From NCBI GenBank assembly GCA_964492065.1, contig CAZBHH010000026.1, forward strand, positions 1 to 34,203: a stretch of 34,203 nucleotides of DNA, written 5' to 3'. This stretch comes from JADKAC01 sp964492065. Its GTDB lineage: Bacteria; Bacteroidota; Bacteroidia; Chitinophagales; BACL12. Both the position numbers and the translations under genes were made by a program. Shown here piece by piece: positions 7,326-15,703 of this stretch (position 1 is the stretch's first letter; every line of letters begins with the position of its first letter). The notes under the pieces are model-generated. The model saw only the letters and a list, made by a program, of their open reading frames with translations, had not been told where the DNA came from and searched no databases.

Positions 7326-8222
7326 ATGTCTATTACCTATTCAATAAAAGATCTTGAGAAGTATTCGGGGATTAAGGCGCACACCATACGCATTTGGGAA
7401 CAGCGCTACGGAATTTTAAAGGCAGCCCGCACCTCTACCAATATCCGCTACTACACCGAAGATGAAATCAAATACCTGATGGGGCTCGCACTGCTGAACC
7501 GCAGGGGTAAAAAAATTTCGGCGCTCGCCAAAATGACTCCGGAAGAAATAAGCGATGCCATTAAGCGCATCAGCGTCCTGAGCGAAGATTACCGCACCCA
7601 GATAGAAGGGTTAATTGAAGCGACAATTGCTTTCAACGAAAACCGATTCCACCAGGTATTCAATACCTCCGTGAAGCAGATCGGCCTGGAAAATACCGCC
7701 ATACATATCGTATTTCCCTTCCTGGAGAAGTTGGGGATAATGTGGGTGTCGGGTGGTATCATGTCGGCCCAGCAACACTTCGTTTCGCAATTGATACGCC
7801 AGAAGTTATTCGTCGGCATCGACAGCGCAAGCGGCAAAGTTTCGCCCGAGGCCCGGCATTTTCTGCTATTCCTTCCCAATGGCGAATGGCACGAAATCGG
7901 GTTGCTCTTTTTACACTTTATCTTGAAAGTGCGCCACCAGAAGGTAACTTACCTCGGCCCGAGTGTCCCGCTCAAAGAAGTGATTACCGTTGGCTCCCGC
8001 ATTCACCCCGATTACTTCTATACCGTAATTACCAATGTGCCCCACGGCCTTTCGGTAAACGAATACCTCAACACCCTGGCCGGCACATTCCCGGCATCTA
8101 CCGTCTTTGCCTCCGGTATCCAACTGATAAATACCCATCTTTCACTCCATGACAATGTCGAAGTTGTTAACAAAATGGAAAATGTCTTAACAATAATTAA
8201 TGAATTGACAAGCAATAATTAA
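7326..8222 (+). CDS. MerR-family regulator with CarH/LitR-like cobalamin-binding domain
   Basis: 298 aa from the ATG at 7326 (a TTG directly before it is less likely). Residues 1-70 are a MerR winged helix (YSIKDLEKYSGIKAHTIRIWEQRYGIL, a typical MerR opening). Residues about 80-165 form the helical bundle and about 170-295 the Rossmann-like cobalamin domain. The E-x-H-x-x-G motif with the lower-ligand His is kept (Glu187, His189, Gly192 in GEWHEIG). The W-x9-EH motif of CarH is changed to W-x9-QH (Trp140, Gln150, His151), and the residue after the Trp is Val, where CarH has the His that takes over the cobalt after light. The next gene, 102 nt on, is an ECF sigma factor, a pairing known from carotenoid loci in Bacteroidota. 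Confidence 0.88.
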   Translation: MSITYSIKDLEKYSGIKAHTIRIWEQRYGILKAARTSTNIRYYTEDEIKYLMGLALLNRRGKKISALAKMTPEEISDAIKRISVLSEDYRTQIEGLIEATIAFNENRFHQVFNTSVKQIGLENTAIHIVFPFLEKLGIMWVSGGIMSAQQHFVSQLIRQKLFVGIDSASGKVSPEARHFLLFLPNGEWHEIGLLFLHFILKVRHQKVTYLGPSVPLKEVITVGSRIHPDYFYTVITNVPHGLSVNEYLNTLAGTFPASTVFASGIQLINTHLSLHDNVEVVNKMENVLTIINELTSNN

Positions 8223-8281
8223 GACTTTAAAATGTTTAATGTATTTGTTGAAAAAATTAAACAAAAATTTGTATTTGGAAT

Positions 8282-8289
8282 TATTTTTG
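8282..8289 (+). promoter_or_regulatory. -7 box before the ECF sigma factor gene
   Basis: TATTTTTG matches TAnnTTTG, 35 nt before the ATG at 8325, inside a very AT-rich gap. No -33 box at the usual distance is clear. It suggests the sigma gene can be transcribed apart from the MerR gene. Confidence 0.4.
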
Positions 8290-8324
8290 TTGAACTTTAG
8301 ACTTGAAACATTAAACAAATCAAT

Positions 8325-8840
8325 ATGACCAGAGAGCAGTTCCATGCGATGATGATCGAGCAAAAGCAACCCCTGAAAGCATTTGCTATGAATCTGACCC
8401 GGGAACATAACGACGCATTAGATCTAATGCAGGAAACATACGCAAGGGCAATATCCAACCAGGATAAATTCAGCGATGGCACCAACCTGAAGGCGTGGTT
8501 GATTACCATCATGAAGAACATTTTCATCAACAATTACCGAAAGACAACCAGGAAGAACGTAGTGAATGACTTCTCAGAGAATTTATTTCTGCTCAATTCA
8601 GGTCCGGTTGTAATTGAAAACACGGCGGAAAAGAGTTTTGTCATGGACGACCTGCTGGCAGCCGTAAACAGCCTGAATATCGAGTACCGCAAGCCGTTTA
8701 TGATGCACTATCACGGTTACAAGTACGATGAGATTGCCGACGAGTTAAACTTGCCCTTAGGTACCGTAAAGAGCCGCATCTTTTTTGCACGCAAACAAAT
8801 GCAGCAATACCTGAAGGAAAAGGGTTTTGTGAGGTATTGA
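8325..8840 (+). CDS. ECF-type RNA polymerase sigma factor
   Basis: 171 aa, the usual ECF size. Region 2 spans about 15-75 (DALDLMQETYARA, then LKAWLITIMKNIFINNYRK). Region 4 spans about 115-165 (YKYDEIADELNLPLGTVKSRIFFARKQM, a helix-turn-helix that reads the -35 element). No anti-sigma gene is adjacent; the MerR regulator upstream is the likely controller. Its sequence is close to sigma factors I recall beside MerR genes and carotenoid genes in Flavobacteria, but no phytoene synthase or desaturase gene is found here. It converges on the VOC gene with 38 nt between. Confidence 0.93.
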   Translation: MTREQFHAMMIEQKQPLKAFAMNLTREHNDALDLMQETYARAISNQDKFSDGTNLKAWLITIMKNIFINNYRKTTRKNVVNDFSENLFLLNSGPVVIENTAEKSFVMDDLLAAVNSLNIEYRKPFMMHYHGYKYDEIADELNLPLGTVKSRIFFARKQMQQYLKEKGFVRY

Positions 8841-8878
8841 TTTCATCTGCATTTCAAACCGGTGCGCATTGCAGCCGC

Positions 8879-9262
8879 TTAGGCTTCATAGATTTCAATG
8901 GGCAGTCCGTCCGGATCGGCAAAGAATGTAAATCGCTTACCGGTAGCGGCGTCAAGACGCAAGTCTTCTACCGGGATACCTTTGGCGGCGACATGCCGGA
9001 TCGCCTCTTCAATATCAGCAACGGCGAATGCCAGGTGGCGCAAGCCGGCAGCTTCGGGATAGGACGGCCGCGGCGGCGCATTTTCGAACGTAAATAATTC
9101 CAGCGCAACCCGGGCAGGATGGCGCATATCCACTTTCCACGACTTGCGCTCGCTGCGATACGTGGATGCGATGGTCGTAAATCCCAGCACCTCGGTATAA
9201 AAGGCAACGGATTTATCGATATCCCTACAGATAATTGCGATATGGTGTAGGCCGTTAATCAT
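8879..9262 (-). CDS. VOC (glyoxalase I-like) family protein
   Basis: 127 aa, one complete vicinal-oxygen-chelate module made of two beta-alpha-beta3 units. Likely metal ligands are His7 (LHHIAI), Glu55 (ALELF), His76 (LRHLAF) and Glu123 (PIEIYE), the H/E/H/E set of glyoxalase I. The opening LHHIAIICRDIDKSVAFYTEVLGF and the ending FFADPDGLPIEIYE are typical of the small GloA2/SMU1112c-like group. The substrate is unknown; lactoylglutathione itself is unlikely to be certain in this phylum. Its ATG overlaps the YraN stop by 4 bp (ATGA), so the two are translated together. Confidence 0.9.
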   Translation of the reverse strand: MINGLHHIAIICRDIDKSVAFYTEVLGFTTIASTYRSERKSWKVDMRHPARVALELFTFENAPPRPSYPEAAGLRHLAFAVADIEEAIRHVAAKGIPVEDLRLDAATGKRFTFFADPDGLPIEIYEA

Positions 9263-9636
9263 TCCAAATCATCTGCCGGGTTTGGAAAAAACGCATCTTC
9301 AAAATGGTGCATCTCGATGCCGGAGTTGTTGATGATCACCGAAATAATATCAAACCGGATAGTATTTTGCATTTGCTTTTCGTACAGATACGCCTCCGCT
9401 GTGGCGGCAATCAGTTGTTGTTTTTTGACAGTCACCGCAAATTCGGGATACCCGTATTGTTCGGTACTCCGGGTTTTTACTTCGGCAAAAACCACGATAT
9501 CGTTTTGCATGGCGATAATATCTAATTCGCCTCTCTTAAACCGCCAGTTGCGTTCGAGCAAAACGTAGCCTTTTTCTTCCAGCATCCTCGCCGCATATTC
9601 CTCTCCCTGTTTACCCTTATCGTGGTGAACTGCCAT
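9259..9636 (-). CDS. yraN: YraN / UPF0102 family endonuclease-like protein
   Basis: 125 aa, usual family length. The conserved restriction-endonuclease-like core is seen: KGKQGEEYAARML near the start, then RNWRFKRGELDIIA with Asp39 and VVFAEVKTRS with Glu52 and Lys54. These give the E..D..ExK set of Holliday-junction-resolvase-like folds. The cellular role is not settled. It is first in a two-gene operon with the VOC protein, and a TATATTTG box lies 37 nt before its start on the minus strand. Confidence 0.93.
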   Translation of the reverse strand: MAVHHDKGKQGEEYAARMLEEKGYVLLERNWRFKRGELDIIAMQNDIVVFAEVKTRSTEQYGYPEFAVTVKKQQLIAATAEAYLYEKQMQNTIRFDIISVIINNSGIEMHHFEDAFFPNPADDLE

Positions 9637-9673
9637 AAATTATTGTTATTTTGCCCCGGCCATTGCCCTACGG

Positions 9674-9681
9674 CAAATATA
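9674..9681 (-). promoter_or_regulatory. -7 box before yraN
   Basis: On the minus strand 9681-9674 reads TATATTTG, matching TAnnTTTG, 37 nt before the yraN ATG. No good -33 box is seen. The rest of the 237-bp divergent gap to lipB shows no clear forward promoter of this type. Confidence 0.4.
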
Positions 9682-9873
9682 TTTAAGGATTTATGAATGC
9701 GTTTGAAGTTACTCGCAGGATGGCAGGGTGTTTAAGGGCGGAAAATCCCGGGAACGATTATTTACAGCCTGTGATTTGTAAACAAAGAAAGCGGAATGCG
9801 GGGCGCCGGTTTGGTGATTAATGCGTTAAAAAATCGCACCTAAGCGGCGCAATGGGCGATAAACATCTGAAAT

Positions 9874-10578
9874 ATGAAGCGGGTAAAATTTGAAGATTTA
9901 GGAGTAATCAGGTATAAGGAAGCCTGGGACTACCAGGAGCAGGTGTTTGGCGAAACGGTAGATCAAAAAATCCGGAACAGGTCTGCCGAAAACCCGGAAA
10001 GAGAGGTCGTGCACCACCTGTTGTTCTGCGAACACCCGCCGGTAATCACTCTGGGGAAAAATGCCAATGCCTCGAATGTGTTGTTGAGCGCCGGCGTGTT
10101 GCAACAGCGCAATATCGAATTATACCCGATAAACCGCGGCGGCGATGTTACCTTTCACGGCCCGGGACAGTTAGTGGGATATCCCATATTGGACTTAGAT
10201 GATTTCTTTACAGATATCGGAAAGTATTTGAGATCGATTGAAGAAGTGATAATCCGTACGATTGCGGAGTACGGCATTTTAGGCGATCGCATTCCGGGCG
10301 TCACCGGTGTGTGGTTAGATGCCGAAAATCCATTTGCCGCCAGAAAAATCTGCGCCATCGGTATCCGCTGCAGCAGATGGGTGACAATGCACGGATTTGC
10401 CTTTAATGTAAATACGGACCTCCGTTATTTCGATACCATAGTCCCCTGCGGCTTAAGCGATAAAAAGGTTACGTCGCTGCAACGTGAACTGGGAACTGCC
10501 GTAGATTTTACTAAAGTGAAAGAACAGGTAAAGCGCCATTTTGAAGAAGTATTCGGTTGCGAACTCTATACCTTTTGA
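9874..10578 (+). CDS. lipB: Octanoyl-[acyl carrier protein]:protein octanoyltransferase
   Basis: 234 aa. LipB moves octanoate from acyl carrier protein to lipoyl domains of pyruvate and oxoglutarate dehydrogenases and the glycine cleavage system, in the cytoplasm. The RGGDVTFHGPGQLVGYPI block, catalytic Lys158 (ARKICAIG) and catalytic Cys192 (IVPCGL) are present. The N-terminal half has a modest insertion (about residues 25-45, QVFGETVDQKIRNRSAENPE) also found in other Bacteroidota LipB proteins. It ends 2 nt before rluD, so they form one operon. No lipA is in the window. Confidence 0.96.
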   Translation: MKRVKFEDLGVIRYKEAWDYQEQVFGETVDQKIRNRSAENPEREVVHHLLFCEHPPVITLGKNANASNVLLSAGVLQQRNIELYPINRGGDVTFHGPGQLVGYPILDLDDFFTDIGKYLRSIEEVIIRTIAEYGILGDRIPGVTGVWLDAENPFAARKICAIGIRCSRWVTMHGFAFNVNTDLRYFDTIVPCGLSDKKVTSLQRELGTAVDFTKVKEQVKRHFEEVFGCELYTF

Positions 10579-10580
10579 CA

Positions 10581-11633
10581 ATGAAAATTCCCGAAGAAAA
10601 AAAAGTAACAGCAGAGGCTGATGCCGGAGAAGACCTGTTCGAAGTATTTCGCATTACAGCCGATCCAAAACAAGAGCCGTTGCGCATCGATAAATTCCTG
10701 CTGAACCGGGTGGAAAATATCAGCCGCACCAAAATTCAATATGCGGCAAATGCAGGTTCCATATTGGTAAACGGCAAAGCGGTAAAATCCAATTACAAGG
10801 TAAAACCCGCCGATGCCATTGCATTGATATTGCCTGCCAAAGCATTTGACGGGACGATACTTGCCGAAGATATACCGCTCAATATAGTATATGAGGATGC
10901 GTATATCGCCGTGATTGATAAACCAGCCGGCCTTGTCGTACATCCGGGTGTCGGCAATTATACCGGTACGCTGGTAAACGCATTGCTGTATCACTTCGGC
11001 AAATTGCCCGAGGCGGGCGAACAATCGGTGCGCCCCGGCCTGGTTCACCGCATTGATAAAAATACCAGCGGATTATTGGTGGTGGCCAAAGATGATTACG
11101 CCATGCAACACCTGGCAAAGCAGTTTTTTGAACACAGTATCGAAAGAACGTATTATGCCCTGGTATGGGGCGAATTTGAAAATCAGTCGGGAACCATTAC
11201 CGGAAGTATTGCCCGCCATCCGCGATTCAGAAAATTGTTTGCCGTAACGGCGGATGACCGGAAAGGAAAACACGCCGTTACACATTACAAGGTGCTGGAG
11301 CGATTCGGGTATGTTTCTTTAGTGGAATGTAAACTGGAAACGGGAAGAACACACCAGATCCGGGTACATATGCAACACACCGGCCATCCCCTCTTTAACG
11401 ACGACACTTACGGAGGCAACCGCATCGTGAAGGGGACTGTTCACTCTAAATACAAGCAATTTGTTGAGAACTGTTTTCAGATAATGCCGCGACAAGCGCT
11501 GCATGCACACTCCCTGGGCTTTATCCATCCCAATACCGGGCAGCAAATGCACTTCACCGCTAAGTTCCCGCCGGATTTCCTGGAGCTGTTGGAGAAATGG
11601 AGAAAATATGCGCAGCAGTTGAAAATACAGTAA
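10581..11633 (+). CDS. rluD: Large-subunit rRNA pseudouridine synthase, RluA/RluD family
   Basis: 350 aa from the ATG at 10581; the frame is open further upstream into lipB, but this ATG follows the lipB stop by 2 nt. An S4 RNA-binding domain (about 40-100, RIDKFLLNRVENISRTKIQYAANAG) precedes the catalytic domain. The catalytic Asp159 lies in HRIDKNTSGLLVVAK, and the later block LETGRTHQIRVHMQHTGHPL is typical. RluD-type enzymes modify uridines in helix 69 of 23S rRNA; RluA and RluC have related motifs, so the exact target site is inferred. A 94-bp gap with a promoter follows before the M43 gene. Confidence 0.93.
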   Translation: MKIPEEKKVTAEADAGEDLFEVFRITADPKQEPLRIDKFLLNRVENISRTKIQYAANAGSILVNGKAVKSNYKVKPADAIALILPAKAFDGTILAEDIPLNIVYEDAYIAVIDKPAGLVVHPGVGNYTGTLVNALLYHFGKLPEAGEQSVRPGLVHRIDKNTSGLLVVAKDDYAMQHLAKQFFEHSIERTYYALVWGEFENQSGTITGSIARHPRFRKLFAVTADDRKGKHAVTHYKVLERFGYVSLVECKLETGRTHQIRVHMQHTGHPLFNDDTYGGNRIVKGTVHSKYKQFVENCFQIMPRQALHAHSLGFIHPNTGQQMHFTAKFPPDFLELLEKWRKYAQQLKIQ

Positions 11634-11694
11634 CAGCAGGGATTTTGGCTTATCCGTACAGCATATCAACGGTTAAACACAGCGGATTTATGCG

Positions 11695-11702
11695 TAACTT
11701 TG
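11695..11702 (+). promoter_or_regulatory. -7 box before the M43 protease gene
   Basis: TAACTTTG matches TAnnTTTG, 25 nt before the ATG at 11728. The -33 region is weak. It suggests the protease is transcribed separately from lipB-rluD, and possibly reads on into mqnE. Confidence 0.45.
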
Positions 11703-11727
11703 TCGTTCATCTCAAAAAAAACGATTC

Positions 11728-13008
11728 ATGAGTAGAACGATCTTTTGCATTTTGGCAATTATATCCTGCACTACCCTGTTTGCACAAACACGCCCCGTAT
11801 GTGAAACCACTACCTATATACAACAATTGGAACAAGCGTATCCCGGATATTTACAACAGTTAAACTCCATTGATAACCAGGTTGATGCAATTATTAATGC
11901 GCAATCAGAAACCAGGATCAGCGATGATACAACCGTGTATTATATCCCGGTGGTATTTCACGTGGTGTATAGCAATTTAACAGAGAATGTGTCGGATGCG
12001 CAATTGCTCTCACAATTAGATGTTTTAAACGAGGATTACAGGAGATTAAATGTGGACAGGTCGGAAACGCCGGATGATTTTGAGGATGTTGCTGCCGATA
12101 CCTATATTCAGTTTGTCATAGCATCCGTTGACCCCGATGGTAACCCGACCAACGGCATCACCAGGACCGAGACAAATATCCTTCAATGGAATTTATTTGC
12201 CAGCCCGTTAGATTCCAATTATGCGGAGAATATCAAATTTACTTCAAAGGGCGGCCACGATGTATGGGACCGCAATTGCTATCTGAATATTTGGGTGGGC
12301 GATCTGGGTTCCTCCATTCTCGGATATGCGCAACCTCCCGGCGGGCCGATACTCAAAGACGGCGTCGTTATCGGTTATAAGTGGATAGGCCGTGGCGGTA
12401 CTTCCATTTATCCCTATAACAAAGGAAGGACTACGACACACGAAGTAGGCCATTGGTTAGGATTAAAGCATATCTGGGGCGATGATTTCAGCGGATGCGG
12501 TGGAAGCGATTTGATTGCAGACACGCCCAATCAAAGCAGTGAAAATTACGGCTGCCCCTCTTTCCCGAAAACAGATGCCTGTTCGCCTTCCGCTCCCGGT
12601 GTGATGTTCATGAATTATATGGACTACACCGATGATGCGTGTATGAATATGTTCACCCAGGGACAGGCAAACAAAATGCGCACTATAATGGAGACCTCGC
12701 GAGATGAAATTTTGGAATGTGCCCCTACTGTCAATATTCCCGGGCCCGGCAACCCGGAGCCCTTTGGCCTTTCCGTGTACCCGAATCCCGCAACCGATGC
12801 AGTTGTTTTAAGATTGAACGGATTGCATTCCAATACGCTGATGGTGGATGTAGTGAATACCTTAGGTCAAAAGATGTATGCCGGGACCATAGCCAGAATG
12901 GAGACCACGCATTTAATTCAAGTGCAAAATCTTCCTGCCGGAATCTATTTTATTCACGTTTCCGACGGAACTGTTTTTGAAACATTGCAATTTGTAAAAG
13001 CGGATTGA
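11728..13008 (+). CDS. Secreted M43 (pappalysin-like) metalloprotease with type IX sorting domain
   Basis: 426 aa. A signal peptide covers about 1-20 (MSRTIFCILAIISCTTLFAQ). The catalytic domain carries the zinc site HEVGHWLGLKH (His238, Glu239, His242, His248) and a Met-turn in FMNYMDYTDDACMNMFT, as in pappalysin and cytophagalysin. Several Cys residues (CGGSD, YGCPSF, DACSP) can form disulfides after export. The last 75 residues (from LSVYPNPATDAVVLRLNG to GIYFIHVSDG) match the type A C-terminal sorting domain of type IX secretion cargo, so the mature enzyme should be released or anchored on the cell surface. It is followed 40 nt later by mqnE, with no functional link evident. Confidence 0.95.
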   Translation: MSRTIFCILAIISCTTLFAQTRPVCETTTYIQQLEQAYPGYLQQLNSIDNQVDAIINAQSETRISDDTTVYYIPVVFHVVYSNLTENVSDAQLLSQLDVLNEDYRRLNVDRSETPDDFEDVAADTYIQFVIASVDPDGNPTNGITRTETNILQWNLFASPLDSNYAENIKFTSKGGHDVWDRNCYLNIWVGDLGSSILGYAQPPGGPILKDGVVIGYKWIGRGGTSIYPYNKGRTTTHEVGHWLGLKHIWGDDFSGCGGSDLIADTPNQSSENYGCPSFPKTDACSPSAPGVMFMNYMDYTDDACMNMFTQGQANKMRTIMETSRDEILECAPTVNIPGPGNPEPFGLSVYPNPATDAVVLRLNGLHSNTLMVDVVNTLGQKMYAGTIARMETTHLIQVQNLPAGIYFIHVSDGTVFETLQFVKAD

Positions 13009-13048
13009 TTAACCTGACTGCAAGGCATACCTCAATAGCAATAACAAT

Positions 13049-14242
13049 ATGCAACACAGGCAAAATGTATTCGAACATCTCTCCCGGACCACCCGGGATC
13101 CCGCCTTGTTAACTATTGCCGAAAAAGTATTAACCGGAACACGTATTGATTTTGACGAGGGCGTTGCGCTGTTCGAAAATGCATCGCTCGGTTTTTGTGG
13201 AACCCTCGCCGATTTTATTCGCAATCAAAGGCACGGGTCGATCACGTATTTCAACCGCAACTTCCATATAGAACCGACGAATTTATGTGTGTACTCCTGT
13301 AAATTTTGTTCGTACAGCCGTTTGATAAAACACCGGGAAGAGGGCTGGGTGATGAGCAAAGAACAAATGCTGGATATTGTAAAATCCTACCTGGACAAGC
13401 CGGTAACTGAAGTGCATATCGTCGGAGGAGTGTTGCCGCAAATGCATATCGAGTTTTTTGCCGACCTGCTGCGATCTATAAAAGAAATTGCGCCGCACCT
13501 GCACATTAAAGGATATACTGCCGTAGAGTTGGAATACATGATTAAGAAGGCAAAGATGAGCTGGCATGAGGGACTGCAATATTTGAAAGAGGCCGGGCTC
13601 GATTCGCTTCCGGGTGGCGGCGCAGAAATTTTTCACGAAGCAATCCGCAGTAAAATCTGTGCGGACAAAGCAGATGCCGAAACCTGGCTCGCCATTCACG
13701 AAGCCGCTCATGCTTTGGGCATGCACAGCAATGCTACTATTCTTTACGGGCATATCGAAAATTACAGCCACCGCATTGATCACCTGGAGAGACTGCGTAC
13801 CCTTCAGGACAAAACCGGCGGATTCAATGCATTCATCCCTTTGAAATTCAGAAATAAAAACAATGAAATGAGCGACGTCCCCGAGGTGTCGGTAACGGAA
13901 GACCTGCGCAATTACGCCATCTCGCGGATTTACCTCGACAACTTCCCGCATATTAAAGCCTATTGGCCGATGATTGGCCGGCAGGTGGCACAGATGTCCT
14001 TGAACTTTGGCGTCAATGATATCGACGGCACTATTGACGACAGCACAAAAATTTATACGATGGCCGGCGCAGAAGAACAATCTCCGGCTATGAGCACCAG
14101 GGAAATTGTCGAGTTGATACGGCATGCCGGCAAACATCCCGTTGAAAGAGATACGCTTTACAATATCCTGCACGATTTTCGGGATGTCGAATTTTCAGAA
14201 AGTCCATCGCAGCAACCTATTAATTCACCGGTAATACATTGA
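13049..14242 (+). CDS. mqnE: Aminofutalosine synthase (radical SAM), MqnE
   Basis: 397 aa. MqnE joins the MqnA product 3-[(1-carboxyvinyl)oxy]benzoate with S-adenosylmethionine to make 6-amino-6-deoxyfutalosine, an early menaquinone step. The radical-SAM cluster ligands are Cys80, Cys84 and Cys87 (CVYSCKFC). The C-terminal block NFGVNDIDGTIDDSTKIY followed by MAGAEEQSPAMST marks MqnE rather than the related cyclase MqnC. The gene is followed by a histidine phosphatase (1 nt gap) and mqnA. MqnB, MqnC and MqnD, needed to finish the ring system, are not in this window. No clear TAnnTTTG box lies in the 40 nt before it, so it may be read from the M43 promoter. Confidence 0.95.
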   Translation: MQHRQNVFEHLSRTTRDPALLTIAEKVLTGTRIDFDEGVALFENASLGFCGTLADFIRNQRHGSITYFNRNFHIEPTNLCVYSCKFCSYSRLIKHREEGWVMSKEQMLDIVKSYLDKPVTEVHIVGGVLPQMHIEFFADLLRSIKEIAPHLHIKGYTAVELEYMIKKAKMSWHEGLQYLKEAGLDSLPGGGAEIFHEAIRSKICADKADAETWLAIHEAAHALGMHSNATILYGHIENYSHRIDHLERLRTLQDKTGGFNAFIPLKFRNKNNEMSDVPEVSVTEDLRNYAISRIYLDNFPHIKAYWPMIGRQVAQMSLNFGVNDIDGTIDDSTKIYTMAGAEEQSPAMSTREIVELIRHAGKHPVERDTLYNILHDFRDVEFSESPSQQPINSPVIH

Positions 14243-14243
14243 C

Positions 14244-14858
14244 TTGGAAAAGCATATTTACCTGATTCGGCATGGTGAAACCGATTTCAATAAGCAGGGC
14301 GTTGTACAGGGAAGAGGTGTGGACAGCGAGTTGAATGCCAACGGGAAATTGCAGAGCCGGTTGTTTTACGAAGCCTACCGGCATGTGGGTATTGAGAAGG
14401 TGTATATTTCCAACCTAAAGCGCACCTTTCAAACCGTTGAGCCCTTCGCATCGGCAGGCATCCCGGTCGAAAAGCATACAGGCCTTGACGAGATAAGCTG
14501 GGGCATCCACGAAGGGCAGCATAACGGCGCATCGTTTAAGCAATTTTACGAAATATTACACCTGTGGAAACAGGGCGAGATAGACCGGAAAATTGAAGGT
14601 GGAGAAAGCCCCCTGGATGTACAACAGCGGCAGTTGGAATTCCTGCCGACATTAATTGCATCGCCGGAAAAAAATATACTCATCTGTTCGCACGGCAGGG
14701 CGATGCGGATACTGTTATGCACCGTGATGCAACAGCACCTGAAAGAAATGGATGCATATCCGCATCACAACCTCGGTTTGTATAAACTTAATTTACATGC
14801 GGGTGTTTTTCGTATAACACTGTTTAATGAGATTCGTCATGTTCAAACCACACTATAA
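14244..14858 (+). CDS. Histidine phosphatase (phosphoglycerate mutase-like) between mqnE and mqnA
   Basis: 204 aa from a TTG start at 14244, 1 nt after the mqnE stop; no ATG lies before the catalytic motif, and the start gives the normal MEKHIYLIRHGETDF opening. The phospho-accepting His10 is in RHGE, and the second His150 is in SHGR; an acidic residue lies in DEISWGIHEGQ. The family covers cofactor-dependent mutases, CobC-like phosphatases and others, so the substrate cannot be read from sequence. Its position inside an mqn operon, overlapping mqnA by 32 nt, suggests co-expression with menaquinone synthesis; a direct role is only a guess. Confidence 0.88.
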   Translation: MEKHIYLIRHGETDFNKQGVVQGRGVDSELNANGKLQSRLFYEAYRHVGIEKVYISNLKRTFQTVEPFASAGIPVEKHTGLDEISWGIHEGQHNGASFKQFYEILHLWKQGEIDRKIEGGESPLDVQQRQLEFLPTLIASPEKNILICSHGRAMRILLCTVMQQHLKEMDAYPHHNLGLYKLNLHAGVFRITLFNEIRHVQTTL

Positions 14859-15609
14859 AGTAAGCTTAGTTTCCTACTGGAACACCAAACCCTTTTTGTA
14901 CGGCATTCAACACAGCCCGGTAAAGCAATTTTTCGATTTGCAACTGGATGTGCCGTCGGCAGGCGGTAAAAAAATGATGCGGGATGAAACCGATATTGCA
15001 CTGATTCCCGTCGTGGTGGAAAATGCACTTCCGGAGTTGCAGCTCTTAACCGATTACTGTATCGGAGCTGTTGGGCCGGTGCGTACCGTATGCCTGGTGA
15101 GCAATGTGCCGGTGACGGAAATAGAAGCAGTGTTACTCGATGATCATTCGCTTACCTCCGTTCAACTGCTGCGGGTATTGTTGAAAGAATATTGGAATGT
15201 TTCCCCCGCTATGCAGCCTGCGCCCCTGGGATTTTTAGATGCAGTGCGACATAAGACGGCCGCATTGGTGATCGGCGACCGCAGCTTCCACGTGAGCAGC
15301 CGCTTTCAATATGTGTATGACCTGGCCGATTGCTGGATACAACACACCGGGTTGCCCTTTGTTTTTGCCGCATGGTATAGCCGTAAACCGGTCGATCCGC
15401 AAATCGTGGATATGTTAAACGATGCATTGAAATTCGGCGTGGAGCATATTGACGAAGTAGCCGCTCTGTTGGCTGGCGCCACAATTTCAGAGCAGGAAAT
15501 GCGCTATTACCTGAGCAATAATCTCAGCTATACGCTGGACGATGCCAAGCGCAAAGGCATGGAATTATTTCTCCAAAAGGTAAAGCAACTGGAGGCGGTA
15601 CAGTACTGA
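14827..15609 (+). CDS. mqnA: Chorismate dehydratase, MqnA
   Basis: 260 aa. MqnA dehydrates chorismate to 3-[(1-carboxyvinyl)oxy]benzoate, the entry step of the futalosine route. It has the periplasmic-binding-protein-like fold; the opening KVSLVSYWNTKPFLYGI and the later DIALIPVVV and LVIGDRSF blocks are characteristic. The ATG at 14827 overlaps the phosphatase by 32 nt; an ATG at 14839 (MFKPHYKVSLVSY) is an equally good start. The enzyme supplies the substrate of the MqnE encoded two genes upstream. Confidence 0.94.
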   Translation: MRFVMFKPHYKVSLVSYWNTKPFLYGIQHSPVKQFFDLQLDVPSAGGKKMMRDETDIALIPVVVENALPELQLLTDYCIGAVGPVRTVCLVSNVPVTEIEAVLLDDHSLTSVQLLRVLLKEYWNVSPAMQPAPLGFLDAVRHKTAALVIGDRSFHVSSRFQYVYDLADCWIQHTGLPFVFAAWYSRKPVDPQIVDMLNDALKFGVEHIDEVAALLAGATISEQEMRYYLSNNLSYTLDDAKRKGMELFLQKVKQLEAVQY

Positions 15610-15703
15610 TAGTCATTGTTGTAGCGTACAGCGCCTAACCGGAATTGCGCATTCATTGGAGAAGTCAGTAAAAGAGTGATAATCTAAAATTGGCATTGAG
15701 TTT

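Noticed and set aside
9759..9785. TTTACA/TGTAAA and TTTGT/ACAAA short inverted repeats before lipB
   Set aside because: Arms of only 5-6 AT-rich bases are expected by chance, and the position relative to a promoter is unclear.
13283..14173. 296-codon open frame on the minus strand opposite mqnE
   Set aside because: It lies wholly inside mqnE, has no recognisable family, and mqnE is certain from its radical-SAM cysteines and C-terminal block.
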